A stretch of DNA of 64,000 nt from Celoporthe dispersa (taxonomy: Eukaryota > Ascomycota > Sordariomycetes > Diaporthales > Cryphonectriaceae). The notes below the pieces were generated by a model. It was given only the letters and a program-made list of their open reading frames with translations, did no database searches and was not told where the DNA came from. Shown in pieces: positions 1 to 9,875 of this stretch (position 1 is the stretch's first letter; every line of letters begins with the position of its first letter). The position numbers and the translations under genes are program-made. The DNA is taken from positions 3,100,001-3,164,000 of the forward strand of contig WAID01000009.1 of NCBI GenBank assembly GCA_016584495.1, in the 5' to 3' direction.

Positions 1-532
1 CCTGAGGTACTGCTCAAAGCCCTGGTCGTCCAAGCCTGCGAACTCGAAGCAGACCGCATCGCGCCCACCGCGGCTGAGATCAGGTATAGCAGCATGTGAA
101 CGCTGAAGGTGACGGATCAAGATGGCGCGTATCAAGAAGTGCTTGTTTCTAGTGGACTCTGGAAGAGCATCTCCTGGTAGACAAAGCCGCTCCTGGTCGC
201 GAAACCAGACAACATGAAAGTTGCAGCCCCGTTCCTTCAGCTTCTGCAGGAAGCTCTCTACGGCGTGAACTGCGTGGAGGAGTTGGAAGCCATCTGATAG
301 ACAGGTCAGGCGCGTCAAGAAGAAAAAAAAAGCGAGGGACGCAGGGGCAGAGAGAAGCAGGCTTACCTTCGAGGTCGACGCGAGCCTGGTGAATGCAGTG
401 TAGCATCAGCGCGTCGCCATGAATGGCAAACAGCTCCTTTCCTGCGAAATCACCGATGAGGTCGACCTTGAGGGGGCTGAGTGCCTCGTACCAAGCCTCA
501 ATTGCTTCATGGACATCTTCAGAGGATGCCAT
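1..532 (-). CDS. DDX60/Ski2-like DEAD/DEAH-box helicase, N-terminal part (runs off left edge)
   Basis: The gene starts at the ATG at 530-532 and leaves the window at base 1. Exon 1 is 367-532, an intron with GTAAGC donor and CTATCAG acceptor occupies 294-366, and exon 2 is 1-293. Joined, they give 153 codons in one frame. Seen: an N-terminal block with WYEALSP and DLIGDFAGKELF, then a conserved-looking DGFQLLHAV block and CNFHVVWF. No helicase motifs are in the window. From memory, this N-terminal pattern matches the large fungal relatives of DDX60, which are Ski2-like cytoplasmic RNA helicases. The call is by family resemblance of the N-terminus only. The DEAD box and helicase C domain would lie to the left of the window and would confirm it. 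Confidence 0.6.
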
Positions 533-1440
533 GATGGTGCGTGGTTCTTGAGTTCGTTGTCAAGGAGGAGGCTATTATCGAAAAGGATTGAGGGATGCAA
601 TACGTCTGAGTGTTTGGGTGTGGGTTGGGGGTTGGAGGTGTTGTGGACTGTTTGTTGATTTGCAGGGAGCAGCGAGCACCGCGCATGCAGCACGCAGGCC
701 TCTTGCATGTGAGCGACACGTTGGCAACTGTGTGTGTCACACTTAACAATCAGGCAGCACAACCGTCGTCCCTAGCCGCGCCTGCCAACCGCAGTAGACA
801 TTTTGCATAGCCTACCTACACTGTGCAGGTCCCCCAGGCACTTACTTGCGGTGGCAGATGCAGGTGGGGAGGCAGGCTCGACCACAGCGCCTTGATCATG
901 TCACCAGCCCGATTTCCGAGAAGAGCACAAGACATCCGACCAAGCATTGAATCGAAACAGAAAAGAGAAGGGGAGCATCTCTGGTGCCGAGCGAGACGCC
1001 CTCTCTATTCGCCTTCACAGGCCCACGGAGTGAAACATGGCCAAACAGCACTTTTCAACCTGGTTTTTATGCTTTCAATGTGGCTCCCATTCATTACCTT
1101 TGACCTGCAGCTTCTTGGTCTGGCAGCAGAGACATGCTTGTCACTTCTGGACTTGCTCGTTGGCTGCGACAATGTCCTTCGGTTTTTTCTTTCTTTCTTT
1201 CTTTTTTTTTTACCATGCGAAGCCCTTGAGACATGTGTGCACGTCTCCATTGGAAGGCTACATGAGCCACAGCCCTAGTGGGACGTTTCATCATGGATGT
1301 GTAATTATTCCATCCTGCGCAGAACGCAATTACACCCCAGTCTCGATGCGCCTGACTCTGTCCCAACAAATCCTGGGATTTTCTCTTTCCTACCTCGAGT
1401 CCTGCTAGAGACAAAAACTCAAAAGGTGCACCCGCGTCTC
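533..1440. other. Intergenic, no gene seen
   Basis: About 0.9 kb between the divergent-side start of the helicase gene and the 3' end of the F-box gene. It contains the helicase promoter side and a T-rich stretch near 1180-1210. The short ORFs here overlap in several frames and show no recognisable domain. Confidence 0.5.
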
Positions 1441-3192
1441 CTAGAGGACGGCCGCATCCAGCGTCATATTGAAGATACCCTGCTCGGCTTCATCCTGACG
1501 CTCAGACAGGGCCCATCTGACGACGTGCGACCTGTCCTTGTATGCAGTGAAATCATGCAGGGCCCCTGGCATCACCGGCTTGGAACCGTAGCGCACCGTC
1601 AGGGTCTTGAACGGGGCCGGCCCTGGGGAAGCTTGGTCGCGCAGGTATTGGAATATCCTGGCGGCGGCAAGGGGGATGCCGCCTGGGCCGGTGAGCCTGT
1701 CCTCGTCCTCAAAGTCGTGGAAGAGCTCGAGGTGCCGGAGCTGCCGGAACGAGGCCAGGGCGCTGTAGACAGGCTGCGGCCACTCGCCCTCTGGACGGAC
1801 GTCGACAGCCAGCTCCTCGATGTGCGGGCAGCCCCCTGAGATAGCCAACAGGTCCTCCGCGGTGACGGACTGATCCCACTCTACAGGCTCCCTTGTCGGT
1901 ATCTGGTGGATCCTCAGCCTGCGCAGGCTCGGTCCGTGCCTCAACAGGTTGTGCAGGCCTATGCTGGCAAGCCTGCGGACGGTGATGGCCTCGAGGGGGC
2001 TCGTGATCTCGTCGTAGAACATCCGCACATCCTGCTGTCCAGTGTCGGCAGGCCTGGCCATGCCCAACCCCAGATCAACCTCCCGGAGGGCCGTGAGCCA
2101 TGGCCGGAGCTGGAGCCCCAGGTCCGAGTCCGCGGTGCGCAGGCGCCGCAGGCGGGACCAGTCAAAGATCTGTCCCCAGCTGGCCTCCTCGCGCACGGCC
2201 AGCGGATAGCCATCGCTATGGCACATGCACGACGCCAGCCAGCGCGGCGAGGGGCTTCCATAGAAACAGATCCCCTCCTGCTCGGGCCGGCCGAACGGGT
2301 ACGCAGCGATCTCGAGCTCCTCAAGAGCGACGACCGGCCGCTCGACCTCAGTCAGGCCGAGCCCGGTGTAGTCCTTGAGCGGCGAAAAGGAGACACACCC
2401 CGGTGCCGGCAGGCCGATCTTCAGCTTGAGCTTGCGGAGGTTGGGGCAAGACTGGAGCACGCGCCTCAGGGGCAGGGTCGCGGCTAAGCACTGCGCAGCG
2501 CTCACGTACTCGCACGTCACCTCGAGCGAGCGGAGGCTCGTGCTGTTCTCCAGCTGCTCCAGCACACGAGCCCTCTCGCGGTACCTGTGCTGGTCATGGG
2601 TCGACCTGACGTGAAGGCGGGTCCCTGGCCGATCCCGTACGAACGCGAGCGCTGGTGCGGGTATGGCAGCATGATATTGCCATACCAGATCGCGCAGGCC
2701 GGGCAGTTTGGTGATGAACCGACCCAGCTCAGCCACCAGGCCCGGTGTGGCGCCGGAACCAGAGATGGTGAGGCGTCGGATGTCAGGCAGGAAACCAAAC
2801 CTGTCCAGATACTCCATACGGGCGCGGGCTTGTTTCTCCCCCTGCACATCCCTGTTCCATATCTGCAGGTTGAGTGTGACCTGTCGATGCTGGGCGTGCC
2901 GGGCCAGCTGGTAGAGACAAGGGCTCACGAGGGCCAGCGTCGATAACGTCTTGGGGCTGTCGGCCTCGAGCACGTCCACGATCATGACGAGTATCTCAGC
3001 CCCCAGGTCTTCTAGGGAAGGGAGCCCGGGGACTAGCCGGGTACGTCGGCGTCGGCGTTTTCGCGTCTTTGCAACTGCAGGCTTTTTAGGAGGACACCGG
3101 CCCCGGCTGGGTCTCGAGCGTCCCCAGCAAAAGAGCCCTCCCAACGAAGGCGAACATATGTCCATGACGATGATGCTGGCGCGACAGGTCAC
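1441..3192 (-). CDS. F-box / leucine-rich-repeat-like protein
   Basis: An intronless ORF of 583 aa. After a basic stretch (KTRKRRRRRTR, about residues 40-52, possible nuclear targeting) comes an F-box-like segment, LPSLEDLGAEILVMIVDVLE followed by LSTLALVSPCLYQLAR (about 57-95). The remainder is made of irregular Leu-rich units such as LRSLEVTC, LRKLKLKI, LRRLRIHQ and RHLELF, as in fungal F-box/LRR proteins. F-box proteins usually act as substrate adaptors of SCF ubiquitin ligases; the substrate here is unknown. Met10 is an alternative start. It is transcribed toward the helicase gene on the same strand, with about 0.9 kb between them. The family is large and fast-evolving in fungi, so no orthologue is proposed. 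Confidence 0.7.
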   Translation of the reverse strand: MTCRASIIVMDICSPSLGGLFCWGRSRPSRGRCPPKKPAVAKTRKRRRRRTRLVPGLPSLEDLGAEILVMIVDVLEADSPKTLSTLALVSPCLYQLARHAQHRQVTLNLQIWNRDVQGEKQARARMEYLDRFGFLPDIRRLTISGSGATPGLVAELGRFITKLPGLRDLVWQYHAAIPAPALAFVRDRPGTRLHVRSTHDQHRYRERARVLEQLENSTSLRSLEVTCEYVSAAQCLAATLPLRRVLQSCPNLRKLKLKIGLPAPGCVSFSPLKDYTGLGLTEVERPVVALEELEIAAYPFGRPEQEGICFYGSPSPRWLASCMCHSDGYPLAVREEASWGQIFDWSRLRRLRTADSDLGLQLRPWLTALREVDLGLGMARPADTGQQDVRMFYDEITSPLEAITVRRLASIGLHNLLRHGPSLRRLRIHQIPTREPVEWDQSVTAEDLLAISGGCPHIEELAVDVRPEGEWPQPVYSALASFRQLRHLELFHDFEDEDRLTGPGGIPLAAARIFQYLRDQASPGPAPFKTLTVRYGSKPVMPGALHDFTAYKDRSHVVRWALSERQDEAEQGIFNMTLDAAVL

Positions 3193-5558
3193 TCACTGCT
3201 AGGAGGCGAGAGAGAGAGAGGAGAATGTTTGTAGTGATGCATCAATTGCGATCCAAGGGGTCTCGACGCGAGGGGTGAGGCCTTGACCTAGGTGCACACC
3301 TCCCAGCCCTTATCCTGCCTGGCCAAGACTGCCTTGGCCTCCAAGTCCGGAACAGCCAATGAGTGACGGCATGCTGTGCTGACTGCATACGAAAGAAAAA
3401 AGGCTTTGGCGCAGACAGCGTTCCTCGAAAGACGATCCCACTGAGAGTGGTTGAGCACTTCCAAGGCAAGGCTGCATCCTGGCGATGGCCTCTACCGTAG
3501 AATGAATACACGGGCGCGACCGAGCCAATAGTCCGGCCCGTTCGACCTGGCCACGGTCAATCTGAGGACTGGCGAGTCCACAGACCACATGGCTAGACGA
3601 GAGCTTACCTGCTGGACAAGAAACCTGCGAGAGGTCACAGAGGCAAGGGGCGACCTGTGCCACAGCGCCAAGGCCCGATCGACCGATCTCAGCTGTGGCT
3701 CAGTCGAACAAGCCACACCTTGCCCTCTGACCGCTTACTAATACATGGTACAATGTACTCAGTACCTATCGTAGTCCACACTAGTACAGTTACTATGGGA
3801 ATAATCTTAAATTAGCTACCACAGCAGCTCCTCTTCTCCCAAAGCTAGCGCCTCCTGCTACTCAGGTAGCCTACGCCCTGGTGGCCCGCCACAGCCCGCC
3901 TCGTCCCCTCTCTCTCTTTTTCAGGTTTTTCGCCTACCGATGTGGTATACAGATGGCTGCCCGAGAGGAGGGGATCACGAGTCTCGAGGAGGGGTGTGCC
4001 CGCGCAATACGACACCATGCAGATGCTCATGCAGGTCGTGCAGGTATTCGGCAGGCGATGACATAACCCCTGTCGCTGGCCCCTGTCAACAAGAAGAGGG
4101 TGAAGTCTCTCTGGAAGGTTGTCGTCAAGCTTCCAGCGGGCGTGACGGTCTGTCCCCGTCTTGACAGGACTGACAGACTGCAGGCAGCTCTCGCGGGGCC
4201 ACACGAAGAAGAAGAAAAAGTAACAGATCAGGACCCGCAGATCAACAGCTCTTGGCGTCAGGCTGCTGCTGACCGTTGAGACTGCTGCGGTTGCTCACCG
4301 TCCATCCATCCCTCTTGTGACCCTCTCTGAGGCATTTCGCTCGCTCGATACTGAGGGAAGGGGGGGGGCCACACAAGCACTGCGCTCAGCCTGCTCCGTG
4401 CATTGTTTTCCATTCCATGCCCACCCCTTCTTCTCTCTACCCTGTCCGACATGGACAGGAACGGGGAAGGGGGCGGGGCAGGGGGTTATTGTTGAACAAG
4501 GTCGCATCCAGCTGCCGTGGCCTCTCTCCCCCCCTTCCCGGGATGTTTGTCCAAAAAACCTGTCTCCTGTGTCGCTCCGCCAAATCCTGCGCCCGCCTAG
4601 GCCGGTGCATATCAGACAAGATCCTACCTACATACATGGTAATACAGACATCTCACGGGGTCAGAGCCCTGGTGCCGTACGACTGTAAGACCTCTCCGGG
4701 TCGACGACAGTGTCCCATTCTTGTCACCACACGGCGCAACAGCGCGCTTCTCACTTGTTGGCCACAAACCCCCTTCTCCACCCGCCAGAGAGGAGGGTCC
4801 TCAGCCTCCAAAGGGGGCTCGACCCGGGCTTATTGCCTGCTGCAGACCTTATCTGAATTGCGGCTCCACAAGGGTCAAATCGTCGCTACAACCTTGTCAC
4901 AGGTCACCTCGAACGAAACAAAGCTGGACGGCTGGCTGCCTTGCGTTCATTTTTTTTTTTCTTTCCCTTCTTCTTCTCTCTCTCTCCAGGGCGCCCCCTC
5001 CCCCCCACCTGTCTCTCTCGCTCGCTCCATGAGTCCCACCGCAAAAGTGTTTGGCGGGTTGTCTGAGGAGCCGAGTGACTCTTGCCCCAGAGATTCCCCT
5101 TCTCTTCTCGCCCCAGAAGCACCGACCAGGGAAGTCTTGAAAAACCTCGGCGCTGCCCACCACCCACCACCCCCCTGGGGCCGCCGATGGGTAATCGATG
5201 GGAAGAGACGAACGACCTCGCGCATCTACACTCTCACCCCTCAGATCCATCTCTCTTCACTCACTTCCTCGGCTGGCCCTTCCCTAGTCAGTCCCCTTTC
5301 TTGGACGAGGAAAATAAAAAATTAATTTTTTTTCTCTCTCCCGTGAACAACGCCACACATCATATCACATCGATCTGCTCTTCAGGGCCCCCAGTCACCA
5401 GAGACCACCACGCGATTCACCCTGGGGCCAAGAGATCGCCAATCTTTAGATCTCAAAACCCAAGGAGATCTCTCTCGAGGTCGCCCTTCCCGCACCCAGG
5501 ATTATACGAGAGCGACCCTCATAACTGCATACGCACACACAAACTCCGACAAAGGAAA

Positions 5559-5594
<36 letters not shown>

Positions 5595-5602
5595 AAAAAA
5601 AG
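3193..5602. other. Long intergenic region and probable 5' leader of the secreted protein gene
   Basis: About 2.4 kb. Its left part is the upstream region of the F-box gene. An AT-richer patch lies at about 3725-3840. From about 4900 the plus strand is strongly pyrimidine-rich (CT tracts), typical of fungal promoters and leaders, and it ends in a CA microsatellite plus a poly(A) tract against the start codon at 5603. The open frame at 4417-5325 is a chance product of C-rich DNA and has no domain. Confidence 0.5.
5559..5601. repeat. (CA)n microsatellite followed by A19 tract in 5' leader
   Basis: A CA dinucleotide run (5559-5581) is followed by 19 consecutive A (5583-5601), one G, and then the ATG at 5603. 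This is direct observation. A poly(A) leader so close to a start codon could influence translation; that is inference. Confidence 0.95.
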
Positions 5603-5986
5603 ATGCGCTTCCCTCATCTCATGACCGCCGCCCTGACAGGCGTGGCGGGTCTGGTCTCAGCGGATACTTCCATGGGCTCCAGCTGCTCAACAACCACGGG
5701 CAGCCTCACCACCACCTCCTTCTCCTCCTCCACCGTGTCCGTGACGCTGCCAGACCCAGACAACCCCTGGACCTCATCGACATCGACAGCAAACTTCACC
5801 GTCACCGACACCGTGACCACCTACTCGACCACATCAACGCCGCTGGTCGTCATCACGGGCGGCAACAGCACCTTCTCCGTCTCGCCCACGTCCACGCCCG
5901 CCACAGTGTCCTCCAATGTGGCCGCTGCTGGTGAGGGCCTCGCGGGGACAGCAGCATGTTGGGGCTGGTCATCTTCTTTGCGCTGA
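5603..5986 (+). CDS. Small Ser/Thr-rich secreted protein, probably GPI-anchored wall protein (3' end frame-broken)
   Basis: 127 aa as read. A signal peptide is visible (MRFPHLMTAALTGVAGLVSA, cleavage near ADT). The rest is very rich in Ser, Thr and Val, with FTVTDTVTTYST-type segments and N-T/S sequons, as in heavily O-glycosylated fungal wall proteins. The reading frame ends in a charged, non-hydrophobic tail. The frame that opens at the ATG at 5956 encodes MLGLVIFFALTLCLL and stops at 6001-6003, which is exactly what a GPI-attachment tail looks like. A single missing base near 5940-5955 would join the two. The small residues (GLAGTAA) just upstream fit an omega-site. The gene is therefore either damaged by an indel in the assembly or has truly lost its anchor. 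The product family is not recognised beyond this architecture. Confidence 0.65.
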   Translation: MRFPHLMTAALTGVAGLVSADTSMGSSCSTTTGSLTTTSFSSSTVSVTLPDPDNPWTSSTSTANFTVTDTVTTYSTTSTPLVVITGGNSTFSVSPTSTPATVSSNVAAAGEGLAGTAACWGWSSSLR

Positions 5987-6003
5987 CGCTGTGTCTGCTC
6001 TGA

Positions 6004-7012
6004 GACACAGGTGATGGCTCTGCGCACCGGATCACACCCCTCGCCCCTGTGGCTTTTGGAAACCCTTCTTACCTTGGTTCTTCTTCTTCTTTCTTTCTTA
6101 ACTCCTGTTATTCTTTTTTTTTCTTTTCTTTTCTCTATCTTTCGCGACACGAGTCATGGGACGGGTTTTCTTTTTGGGACGACATGATACCACCAGGGAT
6201 TGCATCACGAAGCATCATGGCAGGGCACTGGAGTTTTAGGACACTTCGAGCTAACCCTCACGAGGGACTTCTTTGGGAAGCCATCTTACACGGTTCGGGG
6301 GGAAGGGGGGGCATTCGGAGTTGGGCTCATGATGGTCAAGAGATGGACCGGCCTGTCTTGGATTTTGGACCGAGGCAGTATGGCTTAATGCTTAATGTAG
6401 ACAGGATCTATGGAGAAAGCACGGCTTCTACCTTTTCTCAGAGCTCTCTCGCATCCTTCTTGACTCGACGGCGCAGGAAACCCAACAGATGATGCCACGC
6501 GCCCGCTCTTCGGCCCTGGTCCGGCCCCAGAAGCTCCTGGCAGCACGCAGTTGAGGCCCCCCCTCAGATGCCGCTCCAGGCCTCTACAGATTTAGTCCCC
6601 TCCCGGCAGCGCCTGCATACCCATCGCACACCGAACACCGCAGTCCACAACGGCAGTAACGTAGGACGCGGGAGGTCCATCGTGTACAGGTCCACGACGG
6701 GATCTCTCTTGAGTTGGGTGGCCCTGCTGTGAGGGCGTCACCGCATCGTGTGTCCACAGCGTCGTATCCTTGCCCCTCTTTCGCCTCAGACTGCCTTCCT
6801 GGGTATATTGTGCCTGCCTTCTTGCTTCAGCGTGGAGGGGGGAAACGCGCCCGACCTGTCGCGGCGAACAGCCAGAAAAGTTTGGCCGTGTTCGTGTGGC
6901 CGGCGCGGCCTAGCAGATGTGCGCCGGTCGCGGGAATGTCTGTGCATCTCTTCCGCTCAGGTGTATCGTTTTGTCTTCTACCGAGAAGAAGCTGTGCATC
7001 CGTCGTCATCAT
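6004..7012. other. Intergenic between two converging genes
   Basis: About 1 kb lying between the 3' ends of the Ser/Thr-rich gene and DPH3. It carries T-rich stretches near 6085-6135 and no ORF with a recognisable domain. It probably holds the two 3' UTRs. Confidence 0.5.
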
Positions 7013-7430
7013 TCAAGCGGCAACGGGAACCTGTGCGGGCGCATCATCCTGCTCTGGTTCTGGCTCGAAGTCTTCGGGCTTGGGGAGATTATCCTGTGGC
7101 GCGAACACAAGAACGAGAAAAAAAGGTGTCAGTCCACACATCATCTACGGGAAACAACAAAACTGACACACACACACACACACACAAGTGTCTACCGTGC
7201 ATTTGGGAAGAGGGGGGGGGTTGCCTTACCACCTCATATATGACGCGAATCATCAGGCTGCAGCTCGGACACACCGCGATGTCCGTCTCCTCGTCCTGAA
7301 GGTCGGCCAGGGCGATCTGGAAGCGATCGCCGCAGGGACACGGGTAGAAGTAGGTCTGCAGAGCCTCGTCAAAGGTCATGTCCTCGATCTCGACCTCATC
7401 ATAGACGGAGATCTCTTCCTCGTCAGACAT
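7013..7430 (-). CDS. DPH3: Diphthamide biosynthesis protein 3 (CSL zinc finger)
   Basis: Two exons: 7230-7430 and 7093 down to 7013. A 136-nt intron lies between them (GTAAGG donor, ACAG acceptor), giving 93 aa. The N-terminus MSDEEEISVYDEVEIEDM, then YFYPCPCGDRF, and then CPSCSL form the CSL-type zinc-binding fold (two CxC/CxxC pairs, about residues 31-33 and 53-56). An acidic, Pro-rich tail after NLPKPEDFEPE is usual for fungal Dph3. The family supplies electrons to the Dph1-Dph2 radical SAM complex in the first step of diphthamide synthesis on eEF2 (established). In yeast it is also Kti11, linked to Elongator. The intron carries a CA/TG microsatellite. The in-frame extension upstream to 7619 is not needed, as the conserved N-terminus begins at 7430. 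Confidence 0.96.
7165..7186. repeat. (CA)n microsatellite inside the DPH3 intron
   Basis: About eleven CA units on the plus strand (TG on the coding strand), wholly inside the intron at 7094-7229. Confidence 0.9.
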
Positions 7431-8846
7431 CTTGGTTGCGACTGTTGCTGGCTGGCTGTGCTTCGTGTCGGCAGAAGAAAGGGTGGGTGTGGTTCTGAGG
7501 GCTGTGGTTGGGGAGTGTCGATCCAAAAAGTTGAGTCGACGGGGTGGCAAAACTTCTGAGGGGCCTGTCCAATCGAGTAGTGCCAGCCTAAAGGGCTGAT
7601 GGGATTTGGAGATTGCCATATGGAGAAGGCGGTCAACAAGGTCCCCTGTTACTAGCTACCGTGCCAGGCCTGTGAGGCTAGCCTAGCATATTCCCTGACG
7701 TCCCAATAGGATCATCGCCTGTGATACCACTGCAGCCTCTTCACTCGTCCAGAATGAGTGAATCCAATTTTGGCATTTCACTTTTTTTTTTTTTTTGGAG
7801 ATTTCTATGAACGGGATTTCTTGCATTCTTCAGTCAATGATATCAGCCATGCTGATCATTGCTCAGCTTTCAAGTTGTGGCTCTTGAAACATCTTGTCGA
7901 GACATTATTGGCCTCTTGATGGTATATCAATCATGACCACCTGCTCTCAAGCCTGGTGTGATAGCTAACCTCCATCGTAACTGGTCCTCTACTCTAATCA
8001 GGAATCCAGACCAGATAATCCAAAAAAAAAAAAAAAGTCTGATCACTCTTTAGATTGGAGGCTTTTGAGTGCTCCCTCAGGCCTCCATATCGATCTGACG
8101 ACCATGGCTATGCCATATTCATTTTTCAAGGTTGGTGTCACACACATGGGAAGGACTCGGACTGCTACCTTGGCAAATATAGCTTTGTATTGGGCAGACC
8201 AGTAGTAATCAACTGGCCATCTCTCAAGCTGTATGACATCTGCTCCTCTGATATTCTTCAGGAAAGTGCAAGACATTGTCATGGATTGCACATGCTGGCC
8301 AAGTGCCCAGGCAGTGTCCATTATCGGGACAAAGAAGTTGTGGAGCAACCAGGGAATATGATCCTACAAGTAGATTCAAGGGTGGATGCATGGCTTTGGT
8401 AGATTAATATCATGAATGAGAGTCAAAGGGGCACCTCAATCTTACCTGTGAAGTATTCCAGTCTCTGGTACATGTCAACACACTTATCAATAGCCAAGTT
8501 CTTACTGAGTCACTTGCCCAGATGACTCTGAATGCAATCAATGATAACAAAAAAAAAAAAAAATAGTGATCAAACAAACAAACAACCCCCTCTAAATTCT
8601 TCACTGGCTATAGGCTCCGACGCGTTTCCAAGCGCATCCTTAGTCGTGATATTGTCCATCACAGTTCAGGTCGCGTCTTTTCCAGGGCCCTCAAAACTCG
8701 AGCTCACCCACAAGATTGGACATGACATTCCAGCACAACAAAACCCCTTGGGCCACTACAACTTTTATCTCTCCTGACCAGAGTCATCACTGATTCATCC
8801 AGTGCAAAGACGCCAGTCTAATAAGACCAGCTGTGACCCTCTTCCC
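7431..8846. other. AT-rich intergenic block, possible decayed repeat
   Basis: About 1.4 kb between the divergent DPH3 and RRM-like genes. From about 7740 to 8600 it is clearly AT-richer than the flanking genes. It has three runs of about 13-17 T or A (near 7781, 8022 and 8550) and short ORFs on both strands (8043-8402) without a recognised domain. It may be a decayed transposable element, but no terminal repeats or transposase motifs are visible. Confidence 0.4.
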
Positions 8847-9642
8847 ATGTACTATCCAGTGTGTTCTCCAGAGGTAAGTGCTGAATTCTCCACGCCCACC
8901 TCAGTCCTGTTGGCCAGATGCTGATACGCCGCAGAACATGTTTCCACCCTATTATGCAGTCCCCCCCAGCAATCCCTCCGGCGATGCCGACATCTTCCCC
9001 GACAACGACCCCCTCAACCAGACTACCGCCCTCTCCATCGTCGACATCCCCCCCTTCACCACCGTCCGCGACCTCATCCGCGGCATCATGTCCGTCGGCC
9101 CCACCGGGCGAATCCTCTTCTCGCGCATCTACGAGACCCCCTCAAACAGCCCGATCCCCACCCAGACGGCCACAGTCGCGTTCGCCACACGCGCCGAGGC
9201 AGAGCGCCTCTTGGAGGCCGCGCGGCAGGGCTTCCTCCAGGTCCAGGGCATCACGGTCCGGGCGTTCTGGAGCAGGGAGCTGTGGACGTCGCTGCAGTGC
9301 GCCGGGCCCATCTCCCGGGTCTTGGTGATCCAGGGCCCGCGCGAGGTCGTCAACCAGAACCGGCTGAAGCAGTATTTTCAGAACAGGCTGAGGAGGTGTG
9401 ACACCGAGCATTTCGCCTTCACCGAGCTGCACGATGAGCGCGAGGGTGGTTCTGGGGCCGGCGGTGGTGGAGCGTCTAGTCGTGTGCAGGTTGTCTGGCG
9501 GTTTGGCAGCTGGTTTGATCAGGCCGAGATGGCGGTCGAGTGCCTCAAGAGAGACTTCCCTCTCCTGATCGGCGTCCGTTATGGCTATGACCCCTGCTGC
9601 TGCTCACATGGCCCATCTGCTCGGGGTCTCAGGGGCTCGTGA
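8847..9642 (+). CDS. RRM-like RNA-binding protein
   Basis: Proposed exons: 8847-8873 (nine codons, MYYPVCSPE) and 8935-9642. The intron at 8874-8934 has a GTAAGT donor, a CTGAT branch candidate and a GCAG acceptor. This gives 244 aa starting MYYPVCSPENMFPPYYAVPP, a more natural N-terminus than the unspliced ATG at 8878, which lies inside the proposed intron. Residues about 40-125 look like an RRM: LSIVDIPPFTT (RNP2-like beta strand), then PTQTATVAFATRAEAERLL (RNP1-like strand and helix 2). The C-terminal half, with a Gly-rich insert (GGSGAGGGG), may form a second degenerate RRM-like fold ending in RVQVVWRFGSWFDQAEMAV. Family unnamed; an RNA-binding role is inferred. Confidence 0.6.
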
Positions 9643-9875
9643 GAGGTGAGGAAGGGATTTTGTCACGAACATCGAAGTCGGGCTCAACCGTTCATCACAG
9701 CCGAGAAGGCGTTGCTACGTGCATTAACATTATAAAAATCGTGTGTAGCCAAAAAATCTCATGATAGCATAGGCGAGAAAGAAAACCCAGAATCCTTGCC
9801 ATCAGATGTGCACTGCTTGCTTTAAACCCACAGATAAGATCCAGTACTCCCAGCAATAAATAACACCTTCCCGCT

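Noticed and set aside
1906..2487. Plus-strand frame inside the F-box/LRR-like gene
   Set aside because: Antisense shadow of the LRR-like region.
4417..5325. Plus-strand frame of 302 codons upstream of the Ser/Thr-rich gene
   Set aside because: C-rich, low-complexity translation in promoter-like DNA, overlapping open frames on the other strand; no family resemblance.
5931..6010. Possible intron at the 3' end of the Ser/Thr-rich gene
   Set aside because: GTGAGG donor, CTGAC and ACAG signals exist, but splicing would remove the hydrophobic tail and lead into a Phe/Ser-rich low-complexity frame. The indel explanation is better.
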